This document shows positions 16,041 through 25,001 of a DNA stretch of 64,000 bases, in pieces. This DNA is from Oerskovia douganii. Lineage in GTDB: Bacteria > Actinomycetota > Actinomycetes > Actinomycetales > Cellulomonadaceae. A program made the position numbers and the translations under genes. Below the pieces are notes generated by a model, which saw only the letters and a program-made list of their open reading frames with translations, was not told where the DNA came from and ran no database searches. Where the stretch lies: contig NZ_JACSPN010000004.1 of assembly GCF_015142735.1 (NCBI RefSeq), positions 194,585 to 258,584 of the forward strand, in the 5' to 3' direction. The number at the start of each line of letters is the position of its first letter. Within the stretch, counting starts at the first letter, position 1.

Positions 16041-18206
16041 ATGAGGATCCTCCGCGTCTCGCACAGCGCCGTGGTCGACGCATGGCGGGAGCGGGAGCGG
16101 GAGCTGCGGACGGCCGGGCTCGACGTCCACCTGGTGTCGGCGCTCGCCTGGGACGAGGGCGGCACCACGGTCCCGCTGCGTCCCCGGCCGGGCGAACCGG
16201 TCGAGGGGGTCCGCACGTTCGGCTCGCACCCTGCGCTCTTCGTCTGGTCGCCCGGCCCGCTCTGGCGGTTGCTGGGCCAGGGGTGGGACGTCCTGGACCT
16301 GCACGAGGAGCCGTTCGCCCTGGCCACGGCCGAGATCCTCGCGCTGCGCGGGCTCCGCGCCCTCGTGCCGGGCAGGGCCCGCCGCCCCGCGCCGCCGTAC
16401 GTGCTGTACTCGGCGCAGAACATCTCCAAGCGCTACCCGTGGCCCTTCCGCGCGTTCGAGGCCGCGGCCCTGCGCGGCGCGGCAGCGGTGTCGGTGTGCA
16501 ACGAGGCCGCGGCGCGCATCGTCCGTGCCAAGGGCGCGCGCGGCGCGGTCGAGGTGGTCCCGCTGGGCGTGGACCTGTCGGTCTTCGCCCCCGCCCCGGC
16601 GAGCGACCTGCCCGACGGCGCCGCCCCGCTCGCGGCGCCGGGGCACCCGGGTGGAGCGGGAGAGCCTCGCAGCACGGGCGGGACGACGGGCACCGCGACC
16701 GCGGTCCACGTCGGCTACGCGGGTCGCCTCGCCCTGCACAAGGGCGTGGACGTCCTGCTCGCTGCGGCCGAGCTGGACGGGCGCCTCCACGTGACCCTCG
16801 CGGGCGACGGCCCCTCGGCACGCGCGCTGCGCGAGCGTGCCCGACCGCTGGGCGACCGGGTCCGCTTCGTGGGACCGCTGTCCGGCGACGACCTGGTCGC
16901 GTTCTACCGCTCGCTCGACGTCCTGGCCGTGCCGTCCCTCGAGACCTCCGGCTGGGTCGAGCAGTTCGGTCGGGTCGCGGTCGAGGCCATGGCGTGCGGG
17001 ACTCCCGTGGTGGCGAGCGACTCGGGGGCCCTGCCCGACGTCGTGGGCGGTGCGGGACTGCTCGTGCCCCCCGGTGACGCTGCGGCCCTGCGGGCGGCGC
17101 TCGTGCGGGTCGTCGACGAGCCGGGCCTCGCCGCGACGCTCCGCGACCAGGGGGTCGCGCGCGCGTCGTCGTGCTCGTGGCCCCAGGTCGCCCGCCGCTA
17201 CCTGGCCCTCTACGAGCACGCGACGGCGCACCCCTCGCCCGGAGCCCCCGCCCCCGCGCCGTCGCCCCCTCCGGGCGACGAGCCCGCCCGCGGGACCGGT
17301 GCCGCGCCGTCGGGCAGCGAGCCCGGGCAGCCGCCCGAGGTGGTCCTCGTCGCCTACGGGTCCCCGGACCTGGTGCGCGACGCGCTGGCTCCGCTCGTCG
17401 GGAAGCTGCCCCTCACCGTCGTCGACAACTCGTCGATGCCGGAGGTCCGCGAGGTCGCCGAGCTCGCCGGGGCCCGCTACCTCGACCCCGGCCGCAACGG
17501 CGGGTTCGCGGCAGGCGTCAACCACGCGCTGCGCCACCGGCAGACCCCCGGGTCGGACGTGCTGCTGCTCAACCCCGACGCGGTCGTGACCCCGGAGGAC
17601 GTCCTGACGCTCCAGGAACGGCTCCACGGGGCACCCGACCTCGCGAGCGTCGGCCCGGCACAGGTCGACGGGCAGGGCGCCGCGGCCCGCGTCGTGTGGC
17701 CCTACCCGTCCCCCGCCGGGACGTGGGTCGAGGCCGTGGGCCTCGGCGCGCTGAGGCCCACCCCGCCGGGCAGGTCGTTCGTCATCGGGTCCGTGCTCAT
17801 GCTGCGGGCCGACGCGCTGGAGCAGGTCGGGACGTTCGACGAGAACTTCTTCCTGTACGCCGAGGAGACCGACTGGGCCTACCGCGCGACCCTCCTCGGC
17901 AAGCGCCACCTGGCCGTCACCGAGGTCGAGGCCCTGCACCTCGGTGGTGCCACGAGCAGCGACCCCACCCGCCGCGAGACGCACTTCCACGCCTCCCAGG
18001 AGCGGTACCTGCGCAAGCACTTCGGGACGGCGGGCTGGCAGGCGGCGCGCGCCGGCGTCCTCGCGGGGTCGGCCGCGCGCGCCGTCGCGCTCCGGGGGGA
18101 CGGGCGCACCCTGGCCCGCCTGCGGGTCCGCCTGTACCTGCGCGGCCCCCTCTCGGCAGAGGCCGCGATGCTGCGCGGCCCCGCGTCGCCGGACCCCGCG
18201 ACGTGA
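16041..18206 (+). CDS. GT4-GT2 fusion glycosyltransferase (721 aa)
   Basis: Two complete glycosyltransferases in one chain. Residues 1-395 are a GT-B enzyme with the GT4 signature EQFGRVAVEAMACGTPVVA. Residues 396-432 are a Pro/Ala-rich linker. Residues 433-690 are a GT-A domain of the WbbL/rhamnosyltransferase kind: VVLVAYGSPDLV, VDNSSMPEV, LLNPDAV as the DxD equivalent, and SVLMLRADALEQVGTFDENFFLYAEETDW. Such an enzyme could add two successive sugars without releasing the product. The reading frame is continuous across the linker, and I see no frameshift. The start ATG follows a GACAAT hexamer by 7 bases. Its stop overlaps the GTG of the membrane protein downstream. Confidence 0.88.
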   Translation: MRILRVSHSAVVDAWRERERELRTAGLDVHLVSALAWDEGGTTVPLRPRPGEPVEGVRTFGSHPALFVWSPGPLWRLLGQGWDVLDLHEEPFALATAEILALRGLRALVPGRARRPAPPYVLYSAQNISKRYPWPFRAFEAAALRGAAAVSVCNEAAARIVRAKGARGAVEVVPLGVDLSVFAPAPASDLPDGAAPLAAPGHPGGAGEPRSTGGTTGTATAVHVGYAGRLALHKGVDVLLAAAELDGRLHVTLAGDGPSARALRERARPLGDRVRFVGPLSGDDLVAFYRSLDVLAVPSLETSGWVEQFGRVAVEAMACGTPVVASDSGALPDVVGGAGLLVPPGDAAALRAALVRVVDEPGLAATLRDQGVARASSCSWPQVARRYLALYEHATAHPSPGAPAPAPSPPPGDEPARGTGAAPSGSEPGQPPEVVLVAYGSPDLVRDALAPLVGKLPLTVVDNSSMPEVREVAELAGARYLDPGRNGGFAAGVNHALRHRQTPGSDVLLLNPDAVVTPEDVLTLQERLHGAPDLASVGPAQVDGQGAAARVVWPYPSPAGTWVEAVGLGALRPTPPGRSFVIGSVLMLRADALEQVGTFDENFFLYAEETDWAYRATLLGKRHLAVTEVEALHLGGATSSDPTRRETHFHASQERYLRKHFGTAGWQAARAGVLAGSAARAVALRGDGRTLARLRVRLYLRGPLSAEAAMLRGPASPDPAT

Positions 18207-19633
18207 TCCGCCGGTCGCTCGCCTGGGTCGTGGGCTCGGCCGCGGTCGCCGCGGTCCTCGTCGGGATCGGCTTCCTCGTCCCGGAGTACACCGCGATCTC
18301 GGTCGGGGTGGCCGCCCTCGTCCTCGTCGTCGGGATGACCGTCTACGAGCCCGCGGCCATGCCGATCCTCGCGATGCCCGCGATGGTGATCGTCGAACGG
18401 GTCGGGGGCGACGCCGTCAACCTCTCGCTCAGCGACTTCGCGCTCTTCGGCGCGTTCTGGTTCGCGCTGTTCTTCACCCAGCGCCCCCTCTCGCGGCCCA
18501 TGCGCTCGCTGCTGTGGCTCTCCGCGCTCTACCAGGTCGCGACCCTGTTCACCGTGATCGCCAACCCGTACACCGCGAACACCGTCGAGTGGTTCCACGC
18601 GTGGCTGTCGGTGGGCGGGGCGCTCCTGGTCGGCTGGGCCGTCGGGAGGGCAGGACGCGCGCGGCTCGGCCTCACCCTGTTCATGATCCCGTGCCTGATC
18701 ATCGCGGTCCTCACGTGCTTCACCGCGCTGCAGCAGCTCGCCGCGGGCGACACGGGCCCCGTGTACCTCCAGATCCCGTTCCCGATGCACAAGAACTTCG
18801 TCGGGTGCGTCCTGGGGAGCGCGGCGCTGCTCGCCTATGCGCGTCCGTGGTGGGTGGGGTGGCCCAAGGCGTTCACGTACCCGGCGTTCTGGCTGTTCGG
18901 GCTCGCGGTGCTCGCGTCGCAGTCGCGCCAGGCCCTGATCGGCCTCGCGATCGGGGTCGTCCTCATCACGCTGCGCGCCGACCCCGACCGCAAGCGCTCC
19001 AAGCTCATCCTGCTCGCCGCGATCCCCGCGGTGTACTTCGTGTGGGCCGCCGTCCAGGAACAGCTCGCGACCAACGACCAGTTCAACTCCGCGTACCAGC
19101 GGCTGACCTGGTACGAGCAGGCCATCGACGTCTGGGAGCGCAGCCCGTGGGTCGGGGTCGGGCTGCGCTGGTGGGTCGCGAACCGCACCGAGTACACCTT
19201 CCAGCCCCCCAACGCCGAGCTCGAGGTGCTCACGTCGGCCGGGCTCGTCGGGCTCGTCGCGTTCATCGTCCTGTTCTTCGGTTCGCTCGTCGTGCTGTGG
19301 CGGATCAACCCCCGGTTCGGGACGCTCGCGTTCTCGGTCCTCCTCATGCGGTTCATCCAGGGGCAGTTCGACCTGTTCTGGGTGTCGGTCCAGGTGTCGG
19401 TGCCGTTCCTCATCGTCGGCGTCTGCGTGGGCGCCGACGCCTACGCCGAGTCCCGGCGAGCCGCGCGCGAGGAGACCGGCGACAGGCTCCCGGTCGACGA
19501 CCTCCGGTCGGTCGAGGAGATGCTCGACGCCCGGGGCCCCTCGAAGCACCTCGTGCTCACCCCGGCCTCGATCCCCGTGCCCCAGCCCGACCCCGCGCCC
19601 ACGGGCCGCCACCGGAAGGACCCGACCACGTGA
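18203..19633 (+). CDS. O-antigen ligase/polymerase-like membrane protein (Wzy/WaaL-like)
   Basis: A 476-residue polytopic membrane protein with roughly ten hydrophobic spans between residues 5 and 420, and a large extracytoplasmic loop containing FNSAYQRLTWYEQAIDVWERSPWVGVG near residues 295-325. That H/W-rich loop and the QSRQALIGLAIGVVLI span match the Wzy_C/O-antigen ligase superfamily (PF04932). The protein would polymerise glycan units or ligate a glycan to its carrier on the outer face. GTG start in a GTGA overlap with the upstream fusion enzyme. The hydrophilic C-terminus (about 425-476) is cytoplasmic and Pro/Asp-rich. Confidence 0.82.
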   Translation: MIRRSLAWVVGSAAVAAVLVGIGFLVPEYTAISVGVAALVLVVGMTVYEPAAMPILAMPAMVIVERVGGDAVNLSLSDFALFGAFWFALFFTQRPLSRPMRSLLWLSALYQVATLFTVIANPYTANTVEWFHAWLSVGGALLVGWAVGRAGRARLGLTLFMIPCLIIAVLTCFTALQQLAAGDTGPVYLQIPFPMHKNFVGCVLGSAALLAYARPWWVGWPKAFTYPAFWLFGLAVLASQSRQALIGLAIGVVLITLRADPDRKRSKLILLAAIPAVYFVWAAVQEQLATNDQFNSAYQRLTWYEQAIDVWERSPWVGVGLRWWVANRTEYTFQPPNAELEVLTSAGLVGLVAFIVLFFGSLVVLWRINPRFGTLAFSVLLMRFIQGQFDLFWVSVQVSVPFLIVGVCVGADAYAESRRAAREETGDRLPVDDLRSVEEMLDARGPSKHLVLTPASIPVPQPDPAPTGRHRKDPTT

Positions 19634-20706
19634 GAGTGCTCCACGTCGTGCACTCCGACGCCTTCGCGGGCGTCGAGCGGCACGTCGCCCGACTCGCCCG
19701 GGCGCAGTCCGCCCACGGCAGCCAGGTCGTCGTCGTCGGCGGGGACGTGCCCCGCATGCGGGAGACCATCGACGACCGGTCGGTGCGGGTACTGCCCGCC
19801 GGGTCCCTCGCACAGGTCGTGCGGACGGTCCGCACGACCGCCCCCGGCGCCGACGTCCTGCACGCCCACATGACGTCGGCCGAGGTCGCGGCCGCGCTCG
19901 CGGCGCCCACGGTCCGGGCCATGCCCCCCGTGGTCGCCACGCGCCACTTCGCGCGCCCCCGCGGCAGCGGCCCGGCAGCCGGCCTGACGGCAGCGGTCGC
20001 CCGCCGGCCCGTGCGCGCGCAGATCTCCATCAGCCGGTACGTCGCGGACCACGTGGACGGCGACAGCGTCGTCGTCCACCCCGGGATCGACGACCGCCCC
20101 CCGGCCCCCACCGCGTCCGACCGCGACCGCACCGTCCTGCTCGTCCAACGCCTCGAACCGGAGAAGCGCACCGACCTGGGCGTCCTCGCGTTCGCCGCGT
20201 CCCGCCTGCACGACGACGGCTGGCAGCTCCTCGTCGCGGGAAGCGGCTCCCAGCGTGCCCACCTCGAGACGCTCGCCGCCCGCGAGGGCCTCGGCGCGCA
20301 CGTGCGGTTCCTCGGTGCACGGTCCGACGTGGACGACCTCATGCGCCACGCCGGCGTCCTGCTGGCCCCCTGCCCGATCGAGGGCCTGGGCCTCAGCGTC
20401 CTGGAAGCCATGTCCAACGCGCTGCCCGTGGTCGCGGCCGCCGCCGGCGGCCACCTCGAGACCCTCGCCGGGCTCGATCCCCTGGCCCTCTACCCGTCGA
20501 CCGACGTCGCCCGCGCAGGAGAGCAGCTCGCGACCCTGGCCGCGTCCGCGTCGCGCCGGGACGCGTACGGCGAGGCCGCCCGCACGGTCCAGCGCACGCA
20601 CTTCACGCCCCACGCCCAGGTCGACGGGACCGCCGCCGTGTACCGCGGCGTCGTCCGTCGTCCGCAGGCCCGCCCGGACGACCAGCATCGGAGCCCCTCG
20701 ACGTGA
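19630..20706 (+). CDS. GT4 family glycosyltransferase
   Basis: A 358-residue GT-B enzyme. The opening VRVLHVVHSDAFAGVERHVARLARA is the usual GT4 N-terminal strand with glycine loop. LVQRLEPEKRTDLGVLAFA opens the second lobe, and PCPIEGLGLSVLEAMSNALPVVA carries the E-x7-E pair. Start GTG overlaps the previous stop (GTGA), and the final TGA overlaps the next GTG, so it is the third of four coupled genes running from 16041. It presumably extends the same repeat unit or linker as its neighbours. Confidence 0.87.
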   Translation: MRVLHVVHSDAFAGVERHVARLARAQSAHGSQVVVVGGDVPRMRETIDDRSVRVLPAGSLAQVVRTVRTTAPGADVLHAHMTSAEVAAALAAPTVRAMPPVVATRHFARPRGSGPAAGLTAAVARRPVRAQISISRYVADHVDGDSVVVHPGIDDRPPAPTASDRDRTVLLVQRLEPEKRTDLGVLAFAASRLHDDGWQLLVAGSGSQRAHLETLAAREGLGAHVRFLGARSDVDDLMRHAGVLLAPCPIEGLGLSVLEAMSNALPVVAAAAGGHLETLAGLDPLALYPSTDVARAGEQLATLAASASRRDAYGEAARTVQRTHFTPHAQVDGTAAVYRGVVRRPQARPDDQHRSPST

Positions 20707-21875
20707 GCGCCCTCCCCCAGCCCACGGTGCACGAGCTCGTGGTCGTCTCGCTCGAGTCGTGGGACATCGTGTGGCGACGCAACCAGTACCTCGTGACCGA
20801 GCTCCTGCGCGCGGACCCGTCCCTGCGGGTCCTGTTCGTCGAGCCCGCGGCGGACCCGCTCCACGAGGCCCGCCGAGGGTTCCGGCCCCGTCCCGGCCTC
20901 GGCCTGCGCCGGGCCACCCCCGTCGAGGGGGTCGGCCCCGACCAGCTCTGGCTCTACCAGCCGACCAAGATCCTGCCGCGCCGCGTCGACCCGCGCGTCG
21001 ACGCACGGCTCGCGTCCCTCGTCCGCCGCGCCGCGCGCAAGGTCGGGCTCACGCGCCCCGTGCTGTGGGTCAACGACCCTGCGGCGTCGACCCTCGCCCG
21101 GGACACCGACTGGCCGTCGCTGTACGACGTGACCGACGACTGGGTCGCGGCCGACCGACCGCCCGAGATACGCCGTCGGCTCCTCGCGGACGAGGCGCAC
21201 CTCCTGGCGGAGTGCGACGAGGTGACCGTCTGCTCGCCCCACCTCGCCGCGAGCAAGGGCACGGGCCGGCCCGTCACGCTCATCACCAACGGGGTCGACG
21301 TCGACCGCTACCGGCAGCCCCGGGAACGGCCCGCCGACCTCCCCCCCGGCCCCGTGGCCCTCTACCTGGGCACCGTCCACCGTGACCGGTTCGACCTCGA
21401 CCTGGTCACCCGGACCGCGACCGCGGCGGCCGGGGCAGGGACGGTCGTCGTCGTCGGGCCCGTGCTCGACCTGTCGAGCCAGGAGTACGACGACCTCGCG
21501 GCCGCGGGCGTGCGGCTCCTCGGAGCGCGTCCCTGGACCGACGTGCCCGCCTACCTCCAGCACGCGACCGCGCTCCTGGTCCCCCACCTCGTCGACGACT
21601 TCACCGACAGCCTCGACCCGCTCAAGCTCTACGAGTACCGGGCCGTCGGGCGCCCCGTCGTCGCCACCCCGGTCGCGGGGTTCCGCGACGCGGCCGACCC
21701 GCGTGTCACGGTCGCCGACCCGGCGGGCTACCCGCAGGCCGTGCGGGCGGCCCTGACCGCCCCGGCACGGACCGACACCCACCAGGACGACGACATCCCG
21801 ACGTGGGACACCCAGGGCCGCGCGATGCGCGAGGTCATCGAGAGAGCCTGGCGGCTCGCCGCCACACCCCGCTGA
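20703..21875 (+). CDS. GT-B glycosyltransferase (TuaH-like)
   Basis: A 390-residue protein of the glycosyltransferase family 1 type found with teichuronic and capsular genes. DIVWRRNQYLVTELLRADP near the N-terminus, YDVTDDWVAADRPPE in the middle and DSLDPLKLYEYRAVGRPVVATPVAGF at the C-terminal lobe are the telling blocks; the last resembles TuaH-like enzymes. It is coupled to the preceding GT4 gene by GTGA. The 3' end overlaps the end of the convergent GT4 gene by 41 bases (21835-21875). Confidence 0.83.
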   Translation: MSALPQPTVHELVVVSLESWDIVWRRNQYLVTELLRADPSLRVLFVEPAADPLHEARRGFRPRPGLGLRRATPVEGVGPDQLWLYQPTKILPRRVDPRVDARLASLVRRAARKVGLTRPVLWVNDPAASTLARDTDWPSLYDVTDDWVAADRPPEIRRRLLADEAHLLAECDEVTVCSPHLAASKGTGRPVTLITNGVDVDRYRQPRERPADLPPGPVALYLGTVHRDRFDLDLVTRTATAAAGAGTVVVVGPVLDLSSQEYDDLAAAGVRLLGARPWTDVPAYLQHATALLVPHLVDDFTDSLDPLKLYEYRAVGRPVVATPVAGFRDAADPRVTVADPAGYPQAVRAALTAPARTDTHQDDDIPTWDTQGRAMREVIERAWRLAATPR

Positions 21876-23130
21876 CGACCTCCGCGGTACGCGTCGCGGC
21901 GAAGCGCTCGCGCGCGACCTCGGCGGCGCGGCGGGCCCTCGCCGCCGCGTCCCGCGGGTGGTCAAGCACCGCCAGCACGCCCCGTGCCAAGGAGTCCGCG
22001 TCCCCCGGCTCGACGAGCTCACCGAGCGGCGCCGGGTCCTCCGGCGTGCCGGCGAGGACCTCGACGACTCCCCCCGCCCGGGTCGCGACGACCGGCACCT
22101 CCCGGATCATCGCCTCGACCACGACCTGGCCGAACGGTTCCGGGACGGGCGACGCGTGGACGCACACGTCGAACCCGTCGAGCTCGGCCGCCGGGTCCGC
22201 CACGAACCCCACCCAGACGACGCGGTCCGCGACGCCGAGCCGGACGGCCTCCGCACGGACCTCGTCCGCGTACCCCTCGGCACCGAAGCTGGGTTCGCCG
22301 ACGAGCCGGAACGAGGCCCCCGGGTGGTCCACGAGCACGCGAGACGCCGCCCGCACGAGCTCGAGCTGCCCCTTGGTCGGGCTGATCCGCCCGACCATGC
22401 CCACGACCGGGCCGGGGGCCACCTGCCCGGCGGCCACCTGCCCGGCGGCTGCCTGCCGGGCGGCTGCCTGCCCGGCGGCCACCTGCCGGGCGGCTGCCTG
22501 CCCGGTCGGGTGGCCGGTCGCGCGCCCACCGACCAGGACCTGGTCCGCGCCGAACCCCGGGTACGCCACGGTCGAGGGACCCGGGAGGGTCTCGGCCGTC
22601 GCGCGCGAGTTCACGATCACCGCGGCGGGCAGGCGCGACGCGGCCCAGCGGAAGGCACGGACGACCCGCGCCGGGAGGTAGTCGTCCGCGATCCTGTCGT
22701 GGACGTGCCAGACGAGCGCCGCGCGCGCGACCCGCGCGGGCACCACGCCGAGGAGGTCGGCCTTGAGCGACGTCGTGTGGACCACGTCGGGTCTCAGCGC
22801 GCGGACCCGGCGGACGAGCGCCCAGGTGAAAGGGACCAGCCGCAGCAGGGAGACGAGCTGGGCGGCCCCCGCACGGCCGACGGCCTCACGCGAGGTCGAG
22901 ACGGTGCGAGCGTCGAGCGGCAGCACCTCGACGACCGCACCGGCGGCCCGCAGGCGCGGGACGAGCGGACCGTCCGAGAACAGCAGCACCCGCACGTCGA
23001 CGTCCGGGCCGAGCGCCTCGAGCAGGCGCACCAGCGCGAGCTCGGCACCGCCGAGCTGGCCCGTGTGGTCCAGGACGAGCACGCGCACCGGCCGGTCGGG
23101 GCCGACCCCGACCGCGCGTCCTGCCGTCAC
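21835..23130 (-). CDS. GT4 family glycosyltransferase with a pentapeptide-repeat linker
   Basis: A 431-residue GT-B enzyme: VRVLVLDHTGQLGGAELALVRLL at the N-terminus, VVGMVGRISPTKGQLELV opening the second lobe, and VHASPVPEPFGQVVVEAMIREVPVVA with the E-x7-E pattern. Between the two lobes (about residues 208-237) six five-residue units of the kind AAGQV/AAARQ are inserted, encoded by a 15-bp tandem repeat. This replaces the short hinge found in most relatives. The GTG start overlaps the stop of the Wzz-like gene upstream (GTGA), making it the last gene of a three-gene leftward operon starting at 26212. Confidence 0.85.
   Translation of the reverse strand: MTAGRAVGVGPDRPVRVLVLDHTGQLGGAELALVRLLEALGPDVDVRVLLFSDGPLVPRLRAAGAVVEVLPLDARTVSTSREAVGRAGAAQLVSLLRLVPFTWALVRRVRALRPDVVHTTSLKADLLGVVPARVARAALVWHVHDRIADDYLPARVVRAFRWAASRLPAAVIVNSRATAETLPGPSTVAYPGFGADQVLVGGRATGHPTGQAAARQVAAGQAAARQAAAGQVAAGQVAPGPVVGMVGRISPTKGQLELVRAASRVLVDHPGASFRLVGEPSFGAEGYADEVRAEAVRLGVADRVVWVGFVADPAAELDGFDVCVHASPVPEPFGQVVVEAMIREVPVVATRAGGVVEVLAGTPEDPAPLGELVEPGDADSLARGVLAVLDHPRDAAARARRAAEVARERFAATRTAEVVSGVWRRAARLSR
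22419..22508 (-). repeat. 15-bp tandem repeat, six units, inside a glycosyltransferase gene
   Basis: Six consecutive 15-bp units such as CCACCTGCCCGGCGG and CTGCCTGCCCGGCGG (plus-strand view). They encode five-residue Ala/Gln-rich repeats in the hinge between the two GT-B lobes. The unit length is a multiple of three, so slippage would change hinge length without breaking the frame. Confidence 0.85.
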
Positions 23131-25001
23131 CAGCGGAACGGCAGCCTACGCCCCGCGCTGCTCTCCCCGGGTTCCGACTCCTCGCCCTTGCGGGCGGGGT
23201 TCGAGCGGGAACGCGTCTCGCCCGGCGTGCCGGGAGACGTCGAGACCTTGCCCCACTCGGGGGACAGCAGCGGTCCCTGCCGCCCGCCGCCGGAGGACTG
23301 CGGCCGGGGGCCAGAGGCCTGCGGTCCCGTTCCCTGCGCGGGCGTCGCCCTGGTCGCGGCCGGGACGCCGGTGCCCACGGCTGCGGCCCGTTCCCGGGCG
23401 GCACGGCGCGGTTCGTCCACGTGCTCGTCGTTGTCGTCACGCGTCGGGGCGTCGGGCCGCTCCGCGGGGAGCGCCGGGGCCGACGGCTCCGTGTCTCCGG
23501 ACGGGCGGTCGGGGTGCCCCGCGTCCTTGCGGTCCGGGTCGCCGTAGGTCGAGGCATAGAGCATCCGCCGGTCGCTCTTGACCCCGGCCAGCGCGATCCC
23601 CACCAGGGGGACGTTGTTGATGCGCAGGCGCTCGGAGGCCTCGGCGAGGACCGCGCGGTCGGTCTTCCCGGCGGAGGCGATCAGGACCACCCCCGTCGCG
23701 TAGCGCCCGAGGATCGTGGCGTCGGCGGCCGCGAGCACGGGTGGTGCGTCGATGACGAGCACCTCGGCGTCGTCGCTGAGGTCGGCGATCAGGTTGCCGG
23801 CACGGGTCGTCGCGAGGAAGTCCGCCGGGTCCATCTCCTCCTCCGGGACGGGGAAGACGCCCAGGTTGGGGATCGTGGTGGGGCGCAGCGTGTGCGGGTC
23901 GCCCGACCACCCCTCGGGAGGTGGCAGCACGCGGTCGAGCTCGGGGCGACGAAGGTCGCCCGAGACCGCGATCGTGCGCCGACCGCTCAGCGCGAACGAC
24001 GCGGCGAGGTTCGCCGCGATGAAGGTACGGGGCGCGTGCGGGTCGGCCGCGGTCACGACGACGACGACCTTGTCGGCCTCCGCGAGGGAGACCTGGACGG
24101 CGGTCCTCAGCTCGCGGATCGACTCCGTGAACGGGGTCGCGACCTTCCGGGAGACCGGGAGGGTGTGCGTGTGGCTGTAGTCGCGGTCGGAGGACCGGAC
24201 GCCGTAGAGCTCGGCGAGGACGGGGGTCTGCGCGAGGCGGGCGGCGGCGGCGGCGCCCCGCACGCGCACGTCGAGCCCGCGACGGGCGAACGCCAGCCCG
24301 ATCCCGGCGACGAGGCCCGCCAACGCCGCGAGGACGAGCACCGTGGCCCGGCCCGGGCCGAGCGCCTCGGCCCCTGCGGCCGGGGTCTCCACCTCGCCCG
24401 GGACGCCGATCGCCCGCAGGGTGTTCGTCTGGACGGTCAGGCTCGTGTACTCGGTGACGATGGTCTCCTTCTCGGCGAGCGCGAGCGGGTCGTCCGAGTT
24501 GACGGAGAGGCGGGCGGTGACCCCGGCGAGCTGCTCGGCGAGGGCCTGTCTCCTGGCGTCGAGCGCCGCGACCTGGGCGTCGCGGAGGACCGTGAGCTGG
24601 GCGACGTAGGCGTCGGCGAACGCGTTGGCGACGTCCTGCGACTCCTGCGGGTCGAGGGTCTTGGCGCTGATCGCGATGACGCTCTGGCTCTCGCCGGGGT
24701 ACTCGGCCGAGACCTGTGCCGCGAGGGCCGCGGGGGCGCCCGTGTAGCCCAGGGTCGTCGCTGCGGCGGCCACCACGGGCTCCGACGTGATGTCCCCGAG
24801 GTCGGTCGCGACCGTGACCTCGACGACCTGCTCACCACCCTGCGCCGTCTGCACGCCGACCAGCCTCACGGTCGCCGTCGCCTTGTAGACGGTCTCCTGC
24901 TGGTCGAGGTAGACGAACGCCCCGACCACCACCACGAGGACGGCCGCGAGGACGTAGTACTTGCCGTCCCACACCGTGCGGACGAACTCCCGGACTGTCA
25001 T
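23127..25001 (-). CDS. Wzz-like polysaccharide co-polymerase with degenerate BY-kinase domain
   Basis: A 624-residue membrane protein with chain-length-determinant architecture: span 1 (about 14-32), an extracytoplasmic domain with a coiled-coil stretch (about 120-195), span 2 (about 218-238), then a cytoplasmic P-loop ATPase-like domain. In the latter FTESIRELRTAVQ, the Walker A' segment IAVSGDLRRPELD and Walker B VLVIDAPPV are kept, but the Walker A position reads TAADPHAPRTFIAANLA (317-333) with no GK[ST]. The C-terminal 130 residues are Pro/Ser/Arg-rich without the tyrosine cluster of active BY-kinases. It therefore probably sets chain length without kinase activity. Coupled by 4-base overlaps to the GT4 genes on both sides. 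Confidence 0.82.
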   Translation of the reverse strand: MTVREFVRTVWDGKYYVLAAVLVVVVGAFVYLDQQETVYKATATVRLVGVQTAQGGEQVVEVTVATDLGDITSEPVVAAAATTLGYTGAPAALAAQVSAEYPGESQSVIAISAKTLDPQESQDVANAFADAYVAQLTVLRDAQVAALDARRQALAEQLAGVTARLSVNSDDPLALAEKETIVTEYTSLTVQTNTLRAIGVPGEVETPAAGAEALGPGRATVLVLAALAGLVAGIGLAFARRGLDVRVRGAAAAARLAQTPVLAELYGVRSSDRDYSHTHTLPVSRKVATPFTESIRELRTAVQVSLAEADKVVVVVTAADPHAPRTFIAANLAASFALSGRRTIAVSGDLRRPELDRVLPPPEGWSGDPHTLRPTTIPNLGVFPVPEEEMDPADFLATTRAGNLIADLSDDAEVLVIDAPPVLAAADATILGRYATGVVLIASAGKTDRAVLAEASERLRINNVPLVGIALAGVKSDRRMLYASTYGDPDRKDAGHPDRPSGDTEPSAPALPAERPDAPTRDDNDEHVDEPRRAARERAAAVGTGVPAATRATPAQGTGPQASGPRPQSSGGGRQGPLLSPEWGKVSTSPGTPGETRSRSNPARKGEESEPGESSAGRRLPFRW

